From: an uncultured Rhodopila sp.
GTDB taxonomy: Bacteria > Pseudomonadota > Alphaproteobacteria > Acetobacterales > Acetobacteraceae
Length of the DNA stretch: 64,000 bases
Assembly (NCBI RefSeq): GCF_903944925.1
Contig: NZ_CAJATU010000131.1
Span: 185,308-249,307 of the forward strand
Direction: 5' to 3'
Each line of letters starts with the position of its first letter. The stretch's first letter is position 1. Made by a program: the position numbers and the translations under genes. Shown piece after piece: positions 20,522 through 29,294 of this stretch. The notes below the pieces were generated by a model that made no database searches, was not told where the DNA came from, and saw nothing but the letters and a program-made list of their open reading frames with translations.

Positions 20522-21538
20522 ATGCTGGGCACTATTTTATACGGCGCTCGCGACGTGCGGTGCGAGGATGTCCCCGAGCCGAAAATCCTCAAACCCACGG
20601 ACGCCGTCATCCGCTTGTCGGCGTCCTGCATCTGCGGCTCCGACCTGTGGCCTTTCCGGGGCGAAAACGATACCCCCGAGCCCAAGGCCATGGGCCACGA
20701 ATATTGCGGCATTGTCGAAGCGGTCGGCAGCGCGGTCAAAACCGTCCGGCCGGGACAGTTCGTCGTCGGGTCGTTCTGTATTTCTGACAATACCTGCCCG
20801 CATTGCCGGTTCGGCTTCCAGTCGTCCTGCGAGCAGCGCGAATTCATGTTCGGCGCGCAGGCGCCGCTGGCGCGTGTTCCGCTTGCCGATGGCACGCTCG
20901 TGGCGACGGCGGAACTGCCGCCCGCGGATTTGATCCCGAGCCTGCTGGCAACATCGGACGTGCTGGGCACCGGCTGGTATGCCGCCGATGCGGCGCGCGT
21001 CCGGCCCGGCTCGACCGTTGTCGTCGTCGGCGACGGCGCCGTCGGCCTCATGGGCGTGCTTGCGGCAAAACAGATGGAGGCGGGGCGGATCATCATCATG
21101 AGCCGCCACAAGACCCGGCAGGACCTCGCGCTCGGATACGGCGCGACCGACATCGTGGCCGAGCGCGGTGAGGCCGGCATCGCCCGGATCAAGGAACTGA
21201 CGGCCAATGTCGGCGCGGATTCCGTGCTGGAATGCGTGGGCACCAAGGACTCGATGGCACAGGCGCTCGCCGTTGCGCGGCCCGGTTCGATGATCGGCTA
21301 TGTCGGCGTGCCGCACGGCGTCGAGTTCGACGGACAGCAGTTGTTCTTCTCGCAGAAGGGCCTGATGGGCGGGCCGGCGCCTGTGCGCCGCTTCCTGCCG
21401 CACCTGATGGATCTCGTGCTCGATCGCAAGATCAACCCCGGCAAGGTGTTCGATCTCGAACTGCCGCTTCTCGACGTGGCCGAAGGCTACCGGGCGATGG
21501 ACGAACGCCGCGCCATCAAGGTCTTGCTGCGCGTCTGA
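20522..21538 (+). CDS. Zinc-dependent alcohol dehydrogenase family protein
   Basis: MDR-type dehydrogenase of 338 residues. The catalytic zinc ligands are Cys in SASCICGSDLW and His-Glu in KAMGHEYCGIVEAV. The structural zinc region keeps a cysteine cluster (DNTCPHCRFGFQSSCE). The Rossmann motif is VVVVGDGAVGLMGVLAAKQM. It probably oxidises or reduces a small alcohol/aldehyde with NAD(P). Translationally close to the cupin gene (one base gap), it is followed after 24 bases by the aldo/keto reductase gene, so these enzymes likely serve one detoxification or catabolic route. Confidence 0.91.
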   Translation: MLGTILYGARDVRCEDVPEPKILKPTDAVIRLSASCICGSDLWPFRGENDTPEPKAMGHEYCGIVEAVGSAVKTVRPGQFVVGSFCISDNTCPHCRFGFQSSCEQREFMFGAQAPLARVPLADGTLVATAELPPADLIPSLLATSDVLGTGWYAADAARVRPGSTVVVVGDGAVGLMGVLAAKQMEAGRIIIMSRHKTRQDLALGYGATDIVAERGEAGIARIKELTANVGADSVLECVGTKDSMAQALAVARPGSMIGYVGVPHGVEFDGQQLFFSQKGLMGGPAPVRRFLPHLMDLVLDRKINPGKVFDLELPLLDVAEGYRAMDERRAIKVLLRV

Positions 21539-22546
<1,008 letters not shown>

Positions 22547-22562
22547 AGCGGGAGGCACCGTC

Positions 22563-22877
22563 ATGGCCAAGGTAACCGTCGTTATAGGCCCCGGATCGAT
22601 CGGTCAGGCCATTGCACGGCGGGTCAGCGCCGATCGGCGGCGAAGACATTCAGCGAAGCCGGCTGCGAGGTAACGACCGCCACGGTCGATGTGTCATCGC
22701 GTGCCTCGGTCGAGGCGCTCGTCGCGCTGGCCGGCTCGCTCGGCGATGTGCATGCCGTCGTCCATGCCGCCGGCGTTTCGCCGTCGCAAGCGGCGCCCGG
22801 CACCATCCTCAAGGTCGATCTCTATGGATGGCGGCGTGACGTCATCCTATTGGTTCGGCGCACTGGCGCCCGGGTGA
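22563..22877 (+). pseudogene. Decayed short-chain dehydrogenase gene with two internal deletions
   Basis: Three pieces of one SDR can be read. Frame 1 from 22563 gives MAKVTVVIGPGSIGQAIARR. Frame 2 from about 22640 gives AKTFSEAGCEVTTATVDVSS, then DVHAVVHAAGVSPSQAAPGT and ILKVDLYG. Another frame at about 22824 gives MDGGVTSSYWFGALAPG and a stop at 22877, a typical SDR C terminus. The parts normally between them, including the catalytic Tyr-x-x-x-Lys, are missing. It follows the aldo/keto reductase by 16 bases and was probably the operon's last gene. Confidence 0.8.
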
Positions 22878-23062
22878 GGACGCAACATCGCGCTGAGGGA
22901 CGGCGCGCGGGCAGTTGGTGCGTCCGGGCGGCGGATCATGTGCCTCCCGCCGAAACGCCGACAAAAACCGCATAATGCATATTATGTTAAGTTCCAGATG
23001 GCGCTTGCAGCGAACCAGCCGTTCGTGGCAACCCAAACACCCCGACCGCACGCGAAACACCG

Positions 23063-23548
23063 ATGCCAGACCGCTTCCTGATCGCAGCTACCGTCGACCG
23101 GCTGATCTACGACTCCGACACCAGCTTCAACGCCGACGACGCCCGAATCCTGCTCGATGAACTTCCGCGCAGGCCATCGCCATGGGTGCAGCTCGGCATC
23201 GCCGGCAAGATGTCCGGCGGGTCCAGCCGGGGCTTCGCCGCCGGTGTCGGCGACGTCAACATCAAGGACAAGCAGGACCGCCATTTCCTGTATAACTCGG
23301 CCAATGACTCCTACACCCGGGCCGGTCAATGGAAGCTCATGTGGATCGGCAAAAGAGGCCGCCAGTTCGTTGAAATTGAACAGGTTATGGCCGATCCGAC
23401 GGATGAAGGCCGCGGCGCGTTGATTTGTTACGAGTCCGATGGCACGCCGACACGCATGGACATCCGGTTCAACCGGTCGTTCAGCCTGTTCTGGACTCCC
23501 GTGATCGTGGTTATTCCGGGCTGGAAGCCCTGGAAGACGCCGGCCTAG
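23063..23548 (+). CDS. Hypothetical protein
   Basis: 161 residues, not recognised. It starts PDRFLIAATVDRLIYDSDTS, has no signal peptide or membrane helix, and is rich in charged and aromatic residues (KDKQDRHFLYNSANDSYTRA, WKLMWIGKRGRQFVEIEQVM, IRFNRSFSLFWTPVIVVIPG). Base composition is lower in GC than that of its neighbours at its 5' end. No clear ribosome-binding site precedes the ATG. It could be a real accessory gene or a remnant beside the decayed SDR. Confidence 0.5.
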   Translation: MPDRFLIAATVDRLIYDSDTSFNADDARILLDELPRRPSPWVQLGIAGKMSGGSSRGFAAGVGDVNIKDKQDRHFLYNSANDSYTRAGQWKLMWIGKRGRQFVEIEQVMADPTDEGRGALICYESDGTPTRMDIRFNRSFSLFWTPVIVVIPGWKPWKTPA

Positions 23549-23715
23549 CCGCGCAGCACCGTGCCGCGGCGGCGACCAGCCACCCGACCGCGTCCTCCAG
23601 GCATCTTACATCATGGTCTTCCCCTGTTTGGCAGCGTGTGTTGCCGGAAAGTGCTGCATCGCCTGCACATCCGGCGCCCTCGGCAGCCGAACGGTTGGTT
23701 TGGTCCCCGGCTTCT

Positions 23716-24504
23716 TCACGCCGTCAGCACCATGCCGTCATAGCCCGCCTCGACGCCCGGCGGCAGATTCGCCCGCAGCCACGCCCAGTCCATGTCCGTG
23801 CCCATATGAGTCAATACCGTGCGGCGCGGTCTTAGCCTTTCAATCCAGCCCAGCACCGTCGGCAAATCGGCGTGCGTCCAGTGCGGCCCGTCGCGCAGGA
23901 AGCAGCCGACGACCCAGGTATCGATGCCCTCCAGGGCCTCGAACGCCGCATCGCTCAGCGCGACCACGTCGGTCGAGTAGCCGAACGCTCCGATACGCAG
24001 GCCGAGCGTCTCGATCCGGCCGTGGTTCTGCGGGAACAGCCGGACGGCCAATCCGGCGATTTCGACTGTCTCCCCCGGGGCGATGATATTTGCCGCGAGA
24101 ACAGGGCGATAGAAGTGCGTGCTGTCCCATGGCTTGAAGGCGTAGCCGAACCGGCCGATAATCTCGTCCAGCGTTGCCGCCGTGGCGTAGGCCGGCAGCG
24201 GGCGGTTGGCGATCCGGTTCAGGGTGCGGACGTCGTCGATGCCGGTGATATGGTCCGCATGCGCATGGGTGAACAGCACGGCGTCGGCGCCCGGGATGCG
24301 GCAGTCCAGCAACTGCGTCCGCATATCGGGTGAGGTGTCGACCAGAAGCCTTTGATAATCCTGCCCTTCCACGATGATGGACGAGCGGGTGCGGCGGTTG
24401 CGCGGCTCGTCCGGATCACAGGATCCCCAGTCGCCGCCGCCATCCGCGCCGCCGATCATCGGCACGCCGGCGGAGGCGCCGGTGCCCAGCAGGGTGACTT
24501 TCAT
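23716..24504 (-). CDS. MBL-fold metallo-hydrolase (PhnP-like)
   Basis: 262-residue metallo-beta-lactamase fold protein. It begins KVTLLGTGASAGVPMIGG and carries the HxHxDH zinc site in LFTHAHADHITGIDDVRTLN, a downstream His in FPQNHGRIETLG and Asp in GYSTDVVALSD, and a final VLTHMGTDMDW. PhnP-like proteins are cyclic phosphodiesterases. In alphaproteobacteria this gene normally follows tatD. It overlaps the tatD stop by 4 bases (ATGA), so the two are translationally coupled. Confidence 0.92.
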   Translation of the reverse strand: MKVTLLGTGASAGVPMIGGADGGGDWGSCDPDEPRNRRTRSSIIVEGQDYQRLLVDTSPDMRTQLLDCRIPGADAVLFTHAHADHITGIDDVRTLNRIANRPLPAYATAATLDEIIGRFGYAFKPWDSTHFYRPVLAANIIAPGETVEIAGLAVRLFPQNHGRIETLGLRIGAFGYSTDVVALSDAAFEALEGIDTWVVGCFLRDGPHWTHADLPTVLGWIERLRPRRTVLTHMGTDMDWAWLRANLPPGVEAGYDGMVLTA

Positions 24505-25274
24505 GCGGCCTTCCGGAACAGCCGGCGGAAATTTGCTGTCGTCAGGTCGGCCATCGCATCAGGCGTCATGCCGCGGAGTTCGGCCAGCACCGCGGCGGTG
24601 TGCGCCACCCGGGCGGGCTCATTGCGCTTGCCGCGGAACGGCACCGGCGACAGATACGGCGCATCGGTCTCGACCAGCAGCCGATCGAGCGGAATATCGG
24701 CGGCTATGTCCCTGATTTCCCGGGATTTCGGAAAGGTCAGGATGCCGGAGAAGCTGATAAAGCCACCCAGTTCAAGCGCGGCCTCGGCCAGCCGGCGGGT
24801 GGAGCTGAAGCAGTGCAAAAGGAAGTCGAACCCCCCTTCCCTGTCTCGCTCCTGCTTTAGAATCAAGACGATATCATCGTCGGCATCGCGCGCATGGATG
24901 CATAGCGGCACGCCGGCCAGCCGCGCGCCGCGGATATGCGCCCGGAAGTTCTCCGCCTGCACGTCGCGCGGCGACTTGTCATAGAAATAGTCCAGGCCGG
25001 ACTCGCCGATGCCGATGACGCGGGGATGCTGCGCCCGTTCCGCCAGCGCTTCCGGCGCCGGTATGGGGGCCTCGGCGGCGTGGTGCGGATGCACCCCGAC
25101 GGTGCACCACAGATTGGGATGCCCCTCGATCAGCGCGGGCAGCGTGCCCGATTGGGCCAGCGTGGTGCCGATGGTGACCATCTGCCCCACACCGGCATCC
25201 GCGGCGCGCGCCAAAACGTCCGGCAACTCCGCCGGCGTGTAGTAGTCGAGATGGCAGTGGCTATCGACCAGCAT
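24501..25274 (-). CDS. TatD-family metal-dependent hydrolase (DNase)
   Basis: 257-residue TIM-barrel hydrolase. Metal ligands are visible as HxH in VDSHCHLDYYTP, Glu in VIGIGESGLDYFYDKSP, His in PLCIHARDADDD and FLLHCFSSTRR, and Asp in LLVETDAPYLSPVPFRGKRN. Family members are 3'-5' exonucleases acting on DNA or RNA ends. It starts in the metG stop (TGATG) and overlaps the MBL gene by 4 bases. Confidence 0.93.
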   Translation of the reverse strand: MLVDSHCHLDYYTPAELPDVLARAADAGVGQMVTIGTTLAQSGTLPALIEGHPNLWCTVGVHPHHAAEAPIPAPEALAERAQHPRVIGIGESGLDYFYDKSPRDVQAENFRAHIRGARLAGVPLCIHARDADDDIVLILKQERDREGGFDFLLHCFSSTRRLAEAALELGGFISFSGILTFPKSREIRDIAADIPLDRLLVETDAPYLSPVPFRGKRNEPARVAHTAAVLAELRGMTPDAMADLTTANFRRLFRKAA

Positions 25275-26812
25275 CAGGCGGCAGACTCCACGTAACGGGG
25301 AAAAACACCCTGTGGAGGTGGCAAGACGGCACCGTCCGTCAACGGCGTTCCCAACGAGGCGAAGCTGCGGGCATCCGGCGCGACCCCGAGCTGGTCCAGC
25401 ATCCGCGCCATGCTGCCGGGCATCACCGGCTGCAGCAGCGTAGCGACGACGCGGATGGTGTCCACCAGCACGCGCAGCACGGCGCCCATGCGGACCTTGT
25501 CGGTCTTGTTCAGGGCCCAGGGTGCCTGCCGGTCGATATAGCCGTTGGCGGCGCGGATGACCTTCCAGATCTCCTCCAGCCCTTCATGGAAGGTCTGGCG
25601 GTCGATGTTGATACGCACATGCTCCAGCAGCGAATCCGCCGCGCTCAGCAGCACCATGTCATCCTCGGTGATGGCGCCGCGGGCGGGCAGCACGCCGCCG
25701 CAGTTGCGGGCGACCAGCGACAGCGTGCGCTGCGCCAGGTTGCCGAGGTCGTTCGCCAGCTCGACATTGATGCGGCTGACGATGGCCGGGTGGCTCATGG
25801 AGCCGTCGGTGCCGAACGGCTTTTCCCGCAGCAGGAAGTAGCGGATCTGGTCGAGACCGTAGGTCTCCGCCAACTTGCGCGGCTCGATCACGTTGCCGAG
25901 CGATTTCGACATTTTCTCGCCCTCGACCACCCACCAGCCATGCGAGGAAATCCGCTTCGGCAGCGGCAACCCGGCGGCCATCAGAAAGGCCGGCCAGTAG
26001 ACGGCGTGAAAGCGGATGATGTCCTTGCCGACGACATGCACGTCGGCCGGCCAGTAGTGCCAGCGCGGCGCCTCGGGGTCGGGGAAGCCGCAGCCGGTGA
26101 CGTAGTTGTTCAGCGCGTCGAGCCAGACATACATCACGTGGCCGGGCGCGTCGGGCACCGGGATGCCCCAACTGAACGTGGTGCGGCTGATCGACAGATC
26201 GCGCAACCCGCCCTTGACGAAGCTGATGACCTCGCTGCGGCGGGAGGACGGGGCGACGAAGTCCGGCTGTTCCTCGTACAGCTTGAGAAGGCGGTCCTGG
26301 AAGGCGGAGAGTTTGAAGAAATAGGACGGTTCGCGCACCCATTCGACCGGCGCGCCACTCGCGGTGGCGACGCGGCTGCCGTCGGGGCGGGTGGTCAGTT
26401 CGGATTCGTCGTAGAAGGCTTCGTCGCGGACGGCGTACCAGCCCTCGTAATGGCCGAGATAGATGTCGCCGTTGGCCGCGATGCGGCGCCAGAGTTCGGC
26501 GCAGGATTGCTTGTGCCGCGGCTCCGTGGTGCGGATCCAGTCGTCGTAGGACACGCCCATGGCGTCGGTCATGGCGCGGAAGTCGGCGGAGACCTGGTCG
26601 GTGAAGGTTTGCGGATCGAGTCCGGCGTCGGCGGCGGCTTTCTCGACCTTCTGGCCGTGCTCATCGGTGCCGGTCAGGAAGAAGACGTCATAGCCGTCCA
26701 GCCGCTTGAACCGCGCCATCACGTCGGTGGCGATGGAGGTGTAGGCGTGCCCGATATGCGGCGCCCCGTTCACGTAATAGATCGGCGTGGTGATGTAGAA
26801 GCTTCGGGTCAT
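25274..26812 (-). CDS. metG: Methionyl-tRNA synthetase
   Basis: Charges tRNA-Met in the cytoplasm. 512 residues, with the class I signatures HIGH in NGAPHIGHAYTSIATDVMAR and KMSKS in VEGEKMSKSLGNVIEPR, and the anticodon-binding helices at the C terminus. It is the short form, without the C-terminal tRNA-binding (OB) domain. The zinc-knuckle insertion seems reduced: the region around residues 105-150 lacks the usual CxxC pairs. Normally holB lies directly upstream in this class; here the accessory segment 26.8-29.3 kb separates them. Confidence 0.95.
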   Translation of the reverse strand: MTRSFYITTPIYYVNGAPHIGHAYTSIATDVMARFKRLDGYDVFFLTGTDEHGQKVEKAAADAGLDPQTFTDQVSADFRAMTDAMGVSYDDWIRTTEPRHKQSCAELWRRIAANGDIYLGHYEGWYAVRDEAFYDESELTTRPDGSRVATASGAPVEWVREPSYFFKLSAFQDRLLKLYEEQPDFVAPSSRRSEVISFVKGGLRDLSISRTTFSWGIPVPDAPGHVMYVWLDALNNYVTGCGFPDPEAPRWHYWPADVHVVGKDIIRFHAVYWPAFLMAAGLPLPKRISSHGWWVVEGEKMSKSLGNVIEPRKLAETYGLDQIRYFLLREKPFGTDGSMSHPAIVSRINVELANDLGNLAQRTLSLVARNCGGVLPARGAITEDDMVLLSAADSLLEHVRINIDRQTFHEGLEEIWKVIRAANGYIDRQAPWALNKTDKVRMGAVLRVLVDTIRVVATLLQPVMPGSMARMLDQLGVAPDARSFASLGTPLTDGAVLPPPQGVFPRYVESAA

Positions 26813-26930
26813 GGGTCTTCTTCGCGGTTGGCCGCTGCTCGCGGCTGGCCGTGTCGTAGCGAGGCCAGGACGTGGATATCTACCGGGATTCGGCCGGATG
26901 TGCTACCGGTTGTGGGTGTCAGGAGTTGGT

Positions 26931-27254
26931 ATGCCGCCCTCCGAAGCCGATCGGCTGATCCTGGAGCGCTTCCGGCGGGCGCTGGGCGAGGCCTATGGGT
27001 CGAAGCTGGAGCGCGTGGTACTGTACGGCTCCCGCGCCCGCGGCGATGCGCGGCCGGATTCGGATTACGATATCGCGGTGTTCATTCACGAGCCGGATGG
27101 CTTTTGGCAGGAGTCGCAGCGGCTGGCGGAGATCGAGACAGACCTCCTGGATGACACGGGCGCAGTTGTCAACACGATGCCGTTCCGCGCCGGAGCCTAC
27201 AACGACCGCACTGGCCTGATGCTGGAAGTGCGGCGGGACGGCGTTGACCTGTGA
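26931..27254 (+). CDS. MNT-type nucleotidyltransferase-domain protein (antitoxin-like)
   Basis: 107 residues. The minimal nucleotidyltransferase signature VVLYGSRARGDARPDSDYDI gives G-S-x-A-x-G and the metal-binding D-x-D. In MNT/HEPN toxin-antitoxin modules such a protein AMPylates and neutralises its HEPN RNase partner, whose gene normally follows at once. CAGGAG before 26931 supports the start. Here the next frame opens in the overlapping TGATG but stops after 27 codons (see 27254-27337), so the partner is missing. Confidence 0.85.
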   Translation: MPPSEADRLILERFRRALGEAYGSKLERVVLYGSRARGDARPDSDYDIAVFIHEPDGFWQESQRLAEIETDLLDDTGAVVNTMPFRAGAYNDRTGLMLEVRRDGVDL

Positions 27255-27337
27255 TGCAGGACAAAGCGAGGTGGCTAAGACGGGCAAAAATGGACAAATT
27301 GTTCCGTTTAGTTTCACGTCGGGCACCGCTCTCCTAA
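27254..27337 (+). pseudogene. Stub of a HEPN partner gene, truncated after about 14 codons
   Basis: An ATG overlapping the nucleotidyltransferase stop (TGATG) opens MQDKARWLRRAKMDKLFRLV and stops at 27335-27337. The first dozen residues, a short Lys/Arg/Trp helix, look like the start of HEPN proteins that follow MNT genes. The rest does not, and base composition drops to AT-rich from about 27285. I infer that the accessory insertion cut the partner gene here. Too short to be sure. Confidence 0.4.
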
Positions 27338-27388
27338 TTATCTCATATCGCTTAGACGCATTATTCAATCTAGTGCGGAACCTAAGTT

Positions 27389-28396
27389 TTACTCGCTAAC
27401 GGGAATGTGCCGGTGCATGGGTGCTTGCTCTGAGTCGATTCCGAAGATTACCTCATCTAGATACGCCTTAAAAAATTTTACGCTCAAGAAAGCAGCGTAC
27501 GTTTGGGCATCTTTTCGCTTGTCGAAGCCATAGTCGCATACGGCCTTTGCGATAAGGCAGTATGGAGAATACTTTGGGTTCGTTGCTAAATGCACGGCTC
27601 GAGCAACGGCGTATGCCTCCATGTCGAGGGCAATAACTTTCTTGTCCTGACTAAAAACTTGATCCCAAATTGCTTTGGCATCTACGACAGCTGCTCCCGA
27701 AACCATCTTCCCAATCAGTACCTTTGGAACCGACGGTCGGGCTTCATCCACCCTAGTTAGGAACCACTCTTCCATGACCGATTTCCACAGGCCCGGCCGC
27801 TTCGCAAGAACTTCAGACCACTGCCTCACATGTTCCTGTATCGGAACTTGTTCAATCCGTGACGTAAATACGAGCTTTCCGCCAATATCCTCCCATTTTC
27901 CAGCACCATAATCCCACAGCTCCGACGGAACAATAACATCACCGATCGTTGTGTTTGCACTGCCAGCGGTAACGCCTAGCATGACAACATAGGTTGGGCG
28001 GAAAAGTTGGATGCCCAGCGTCGCAAGGCAGGCAGCGTAAGAAAGCCCAGTACCGCGGCTCTGCACGAGCGCTATTCGAACCCTCATGTCTTTAGAGCTA
28101 CTTGATTTGTAATCGCAGACGTACCACGGCCCGTCAGAAGTGGTTCTCGTTACGTCCCACGCATCTTTGCCGTCCGGGTGGAGATGTGCTCGGACCGCCT
28201 CGAACTCGACGAGAACCGCAGTTATGATGACGATATCGATAGGCAAGGCCGGGCCATCATAATAGACACAATGGGATGGCGCATAAAGCGCCTCCCGGTC
28301 GTCGGTTTTGCAACAAAACCTTCCTCTACCGTCGCTACTATCACTGGCGTTAACGCAGCTCTCGCAGAGGTCCTTCGGCCGAAGAGTGGCCTTCAT
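27389..28396 (-). CDS. Nucleoside-phosphorylase/nucleosidase-fold protein with N-terminal cysteine cluster
   Basis: 335 residues. Residues 1-50 hold five cysteines (C11-x2-C14, C28-C29, C43; LCESCVN … RFCCKTDD … PSHCVYYDG), which could bind zinc or an Fe-S cluster. From residue 52 it is a nucleoside phosphorylase/MTA-SAH-nucleosidase fold: PIDIVIITAVLVEFEAVRAH, VVMLGVTAGSANTTIGDVIV, VIALDMEAYAVARAV with the base/ribose-contacting Glu near 259, and AKAVCDYGFDKRKD with the catalytic Asp near 287. PNP-fold proteins with extra domains include immune effectors that cleave ATP or NAD-like nucleotides. It overlaps the upstream gene by 4 bases (ATGA). Base composition is clearly AT-richer than the surroundings, suggesting transfer. 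Confidence 0.82.
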   Translation of the reverse strand: MKATLRPKDLCESCVNASDSSDGRGRFCCKTDDREALYAPSHCVYYDGPALPIDIVIITAVLVEFEAVRAHLHPDGKDAWDVTRTTSDGPWYVCDYKSSSSKDMRVRIALVQSRGTGLSYAACLATLGIQLFRPTYVVMLGVTAGSANTTIGDVIVPSELWDYGAGKWEDIGGKLVFTSRIEQVPIQEHVRQWSEVLAKRPGLWKSVMEEWFLTRVDEARPSVPKVLIGKMVSGAAVVDAKAIWDQVFSQDKKVIALDMEAYAVARAVHLATNPKYSPYCLIAKAVCDYGFDKRKDAQTYAAFLSVKFFKAYLDEVIFGIDSEQAPMHRHIPVSE

Positions 28397-29049
28397 TTAA
28401 ATCCCCCCTGCTTTGACTCCAAATCTTTGCGCAGGCGTACGACTTCTTCCCTCTGCTCCCGAATCCTTTCCGCTTCGCTATTTAGCTCTGCTTCGCGCTC
28501 TCTTAATTTCGAGAGTTGTGGGATGTAGGCACCAGGTGGCAGGCCGCCATAGACAGGGGTGTTGTAACGGCCAAGCCAACCGAACGACACGCGCGCCAAT
28601 TGAAATTGTGCCGTCAGCCTGACATCTGATATGCCGGCGTTATAAACTCCGAACACCAGATCCGCCGTGTAGCCAGCGTCTAGCCGGCCAACCGTCAAAA
28701 GCAGTTGATTCTCGACGCACCATGATGAGGGAAAAAAGCTCGCGACAAAGCCTTCTGCGATCCTTATCCGCTCTTTCGGGGATACGACCGCGTATTCGCC
28801 GGGCCGCAAATCGCGGCCGATACCTGGCGTTAATCGAACAATCTTGTCAGCGAGAGTTATCCCGTCCTCGTCTTCAACGTGAAATCTGACCCTATAGGGA
28901 CATATCTGGTACGAGGTGGCTCCGAGGCGCTCAGGCTGAAAGGGGTCGATTTGGAGGTCTCCACGCTCAATGAGACCTAGGATTAGGCGATTCGACAGCA
29001 CAGGAATTGGGTGTTCCAAGATATCGTCGATAGTATCTTCGGTGGGCAT
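28393..29049 (-). CDS. dCTP-deaminase/dUTPase-fold protein with C-terminal coiled coil, catalytic Glu apparently lost
   Basis: 218 residues. The Dcd-like core runs from LSNRLILGLIERGDLQIDPF through LRPGEYAVVSPKERIRIAEG, PSSWCVENQLLL, GRLDAGYTADLVFGVYNAG and AQFQLARVSFGWLG. Against E. coli Dcd from memory, R-S-S becomes P-S-S (107-109) and the catalytic Glu in the IVLEFYN strand becomes Gly134, while the Asp and Tyr-Asn positions are kept. Deamination is therefore unlikely, though nucleotide binding is possible. Residues about 178-214 form a charged heptad helix (LSKLREREAELNSEAERIRE). AGAGGA lies 9 bases before the start. It is the first gene of a two-gene operon with the nucleosidase. Confidence 0.8.
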   Translation of the reverse strand: MPTEDTIDDILEHPIPVLSNRLILGLIERGDLQIDPFQPERLGATSYQICPYRVRFHVEDEDGITLADKIVRLTPGIGRDLRPGEYAVVSPKERIRIAEGFVASFFPSSWCVENQLLLTVGRLDAGYTADLVFGVYNAGISDVRLTAQFQLARVSFGWLGRYNTPVYGGLPPGAYIPQLSKLREREAELNSEAERIREQREEVVRLRKDLESKQGGFK

Positions 29050-29294
29050 GTTTGTTCATCCTCTGCCTGAGGTTGCGAGCACTTGTCTCAAGCCACTACG
29101 ACATGATCCGAAAGAAAGTATCCTTCAATTTACTAACCTTTCGGCATCGTAGCTTGATTCGGTTTTGTTGTCACCCCCTATCAACAGGTGGGTCTGCGGG
29201 TCTGAGAGGCGCGAGTCTGGGTGGGTTCTATGATAAACCGGACCGAAATCACCGTAGGCAGGGGACAGAGCCTTGGCCAAATCGCGTTGTTGGA
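29050..29294. other. Accessory-insertion promoter region and right edge
   Basis: 245 bases between the dCTP-deaminase-like start and the holB stop. AT-rich up to about 29170, then returning to typical composition, so the right boundary of the insertion probably lies at 29170-29280. It should contain the leftward promoter of the two-gene operon. I found no clear flanking direct repeat and no integrase or tRNA. Confidence 0.45.

Noticed and set aside
25586..27154. Long plus-strand frame opposite metG
   Set aside because: metG carries HIGH and KMSKS motifs on the minus strand; the opposite frame shows no recognisable protein.
28393..29049. Ordinary housekeeping dCTP deaminase
   Set aside because: The catalytic Glu and the RSS Arg are absent, a coiled coil is added, and composition and gene overlap tie it to the accessory nucleosidase gene.
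26813..29294. Complete mobile element or prophage fragment
   Set aside because: No integrase, transposase, terminal repeats or attachment duplication could be found at either edge.
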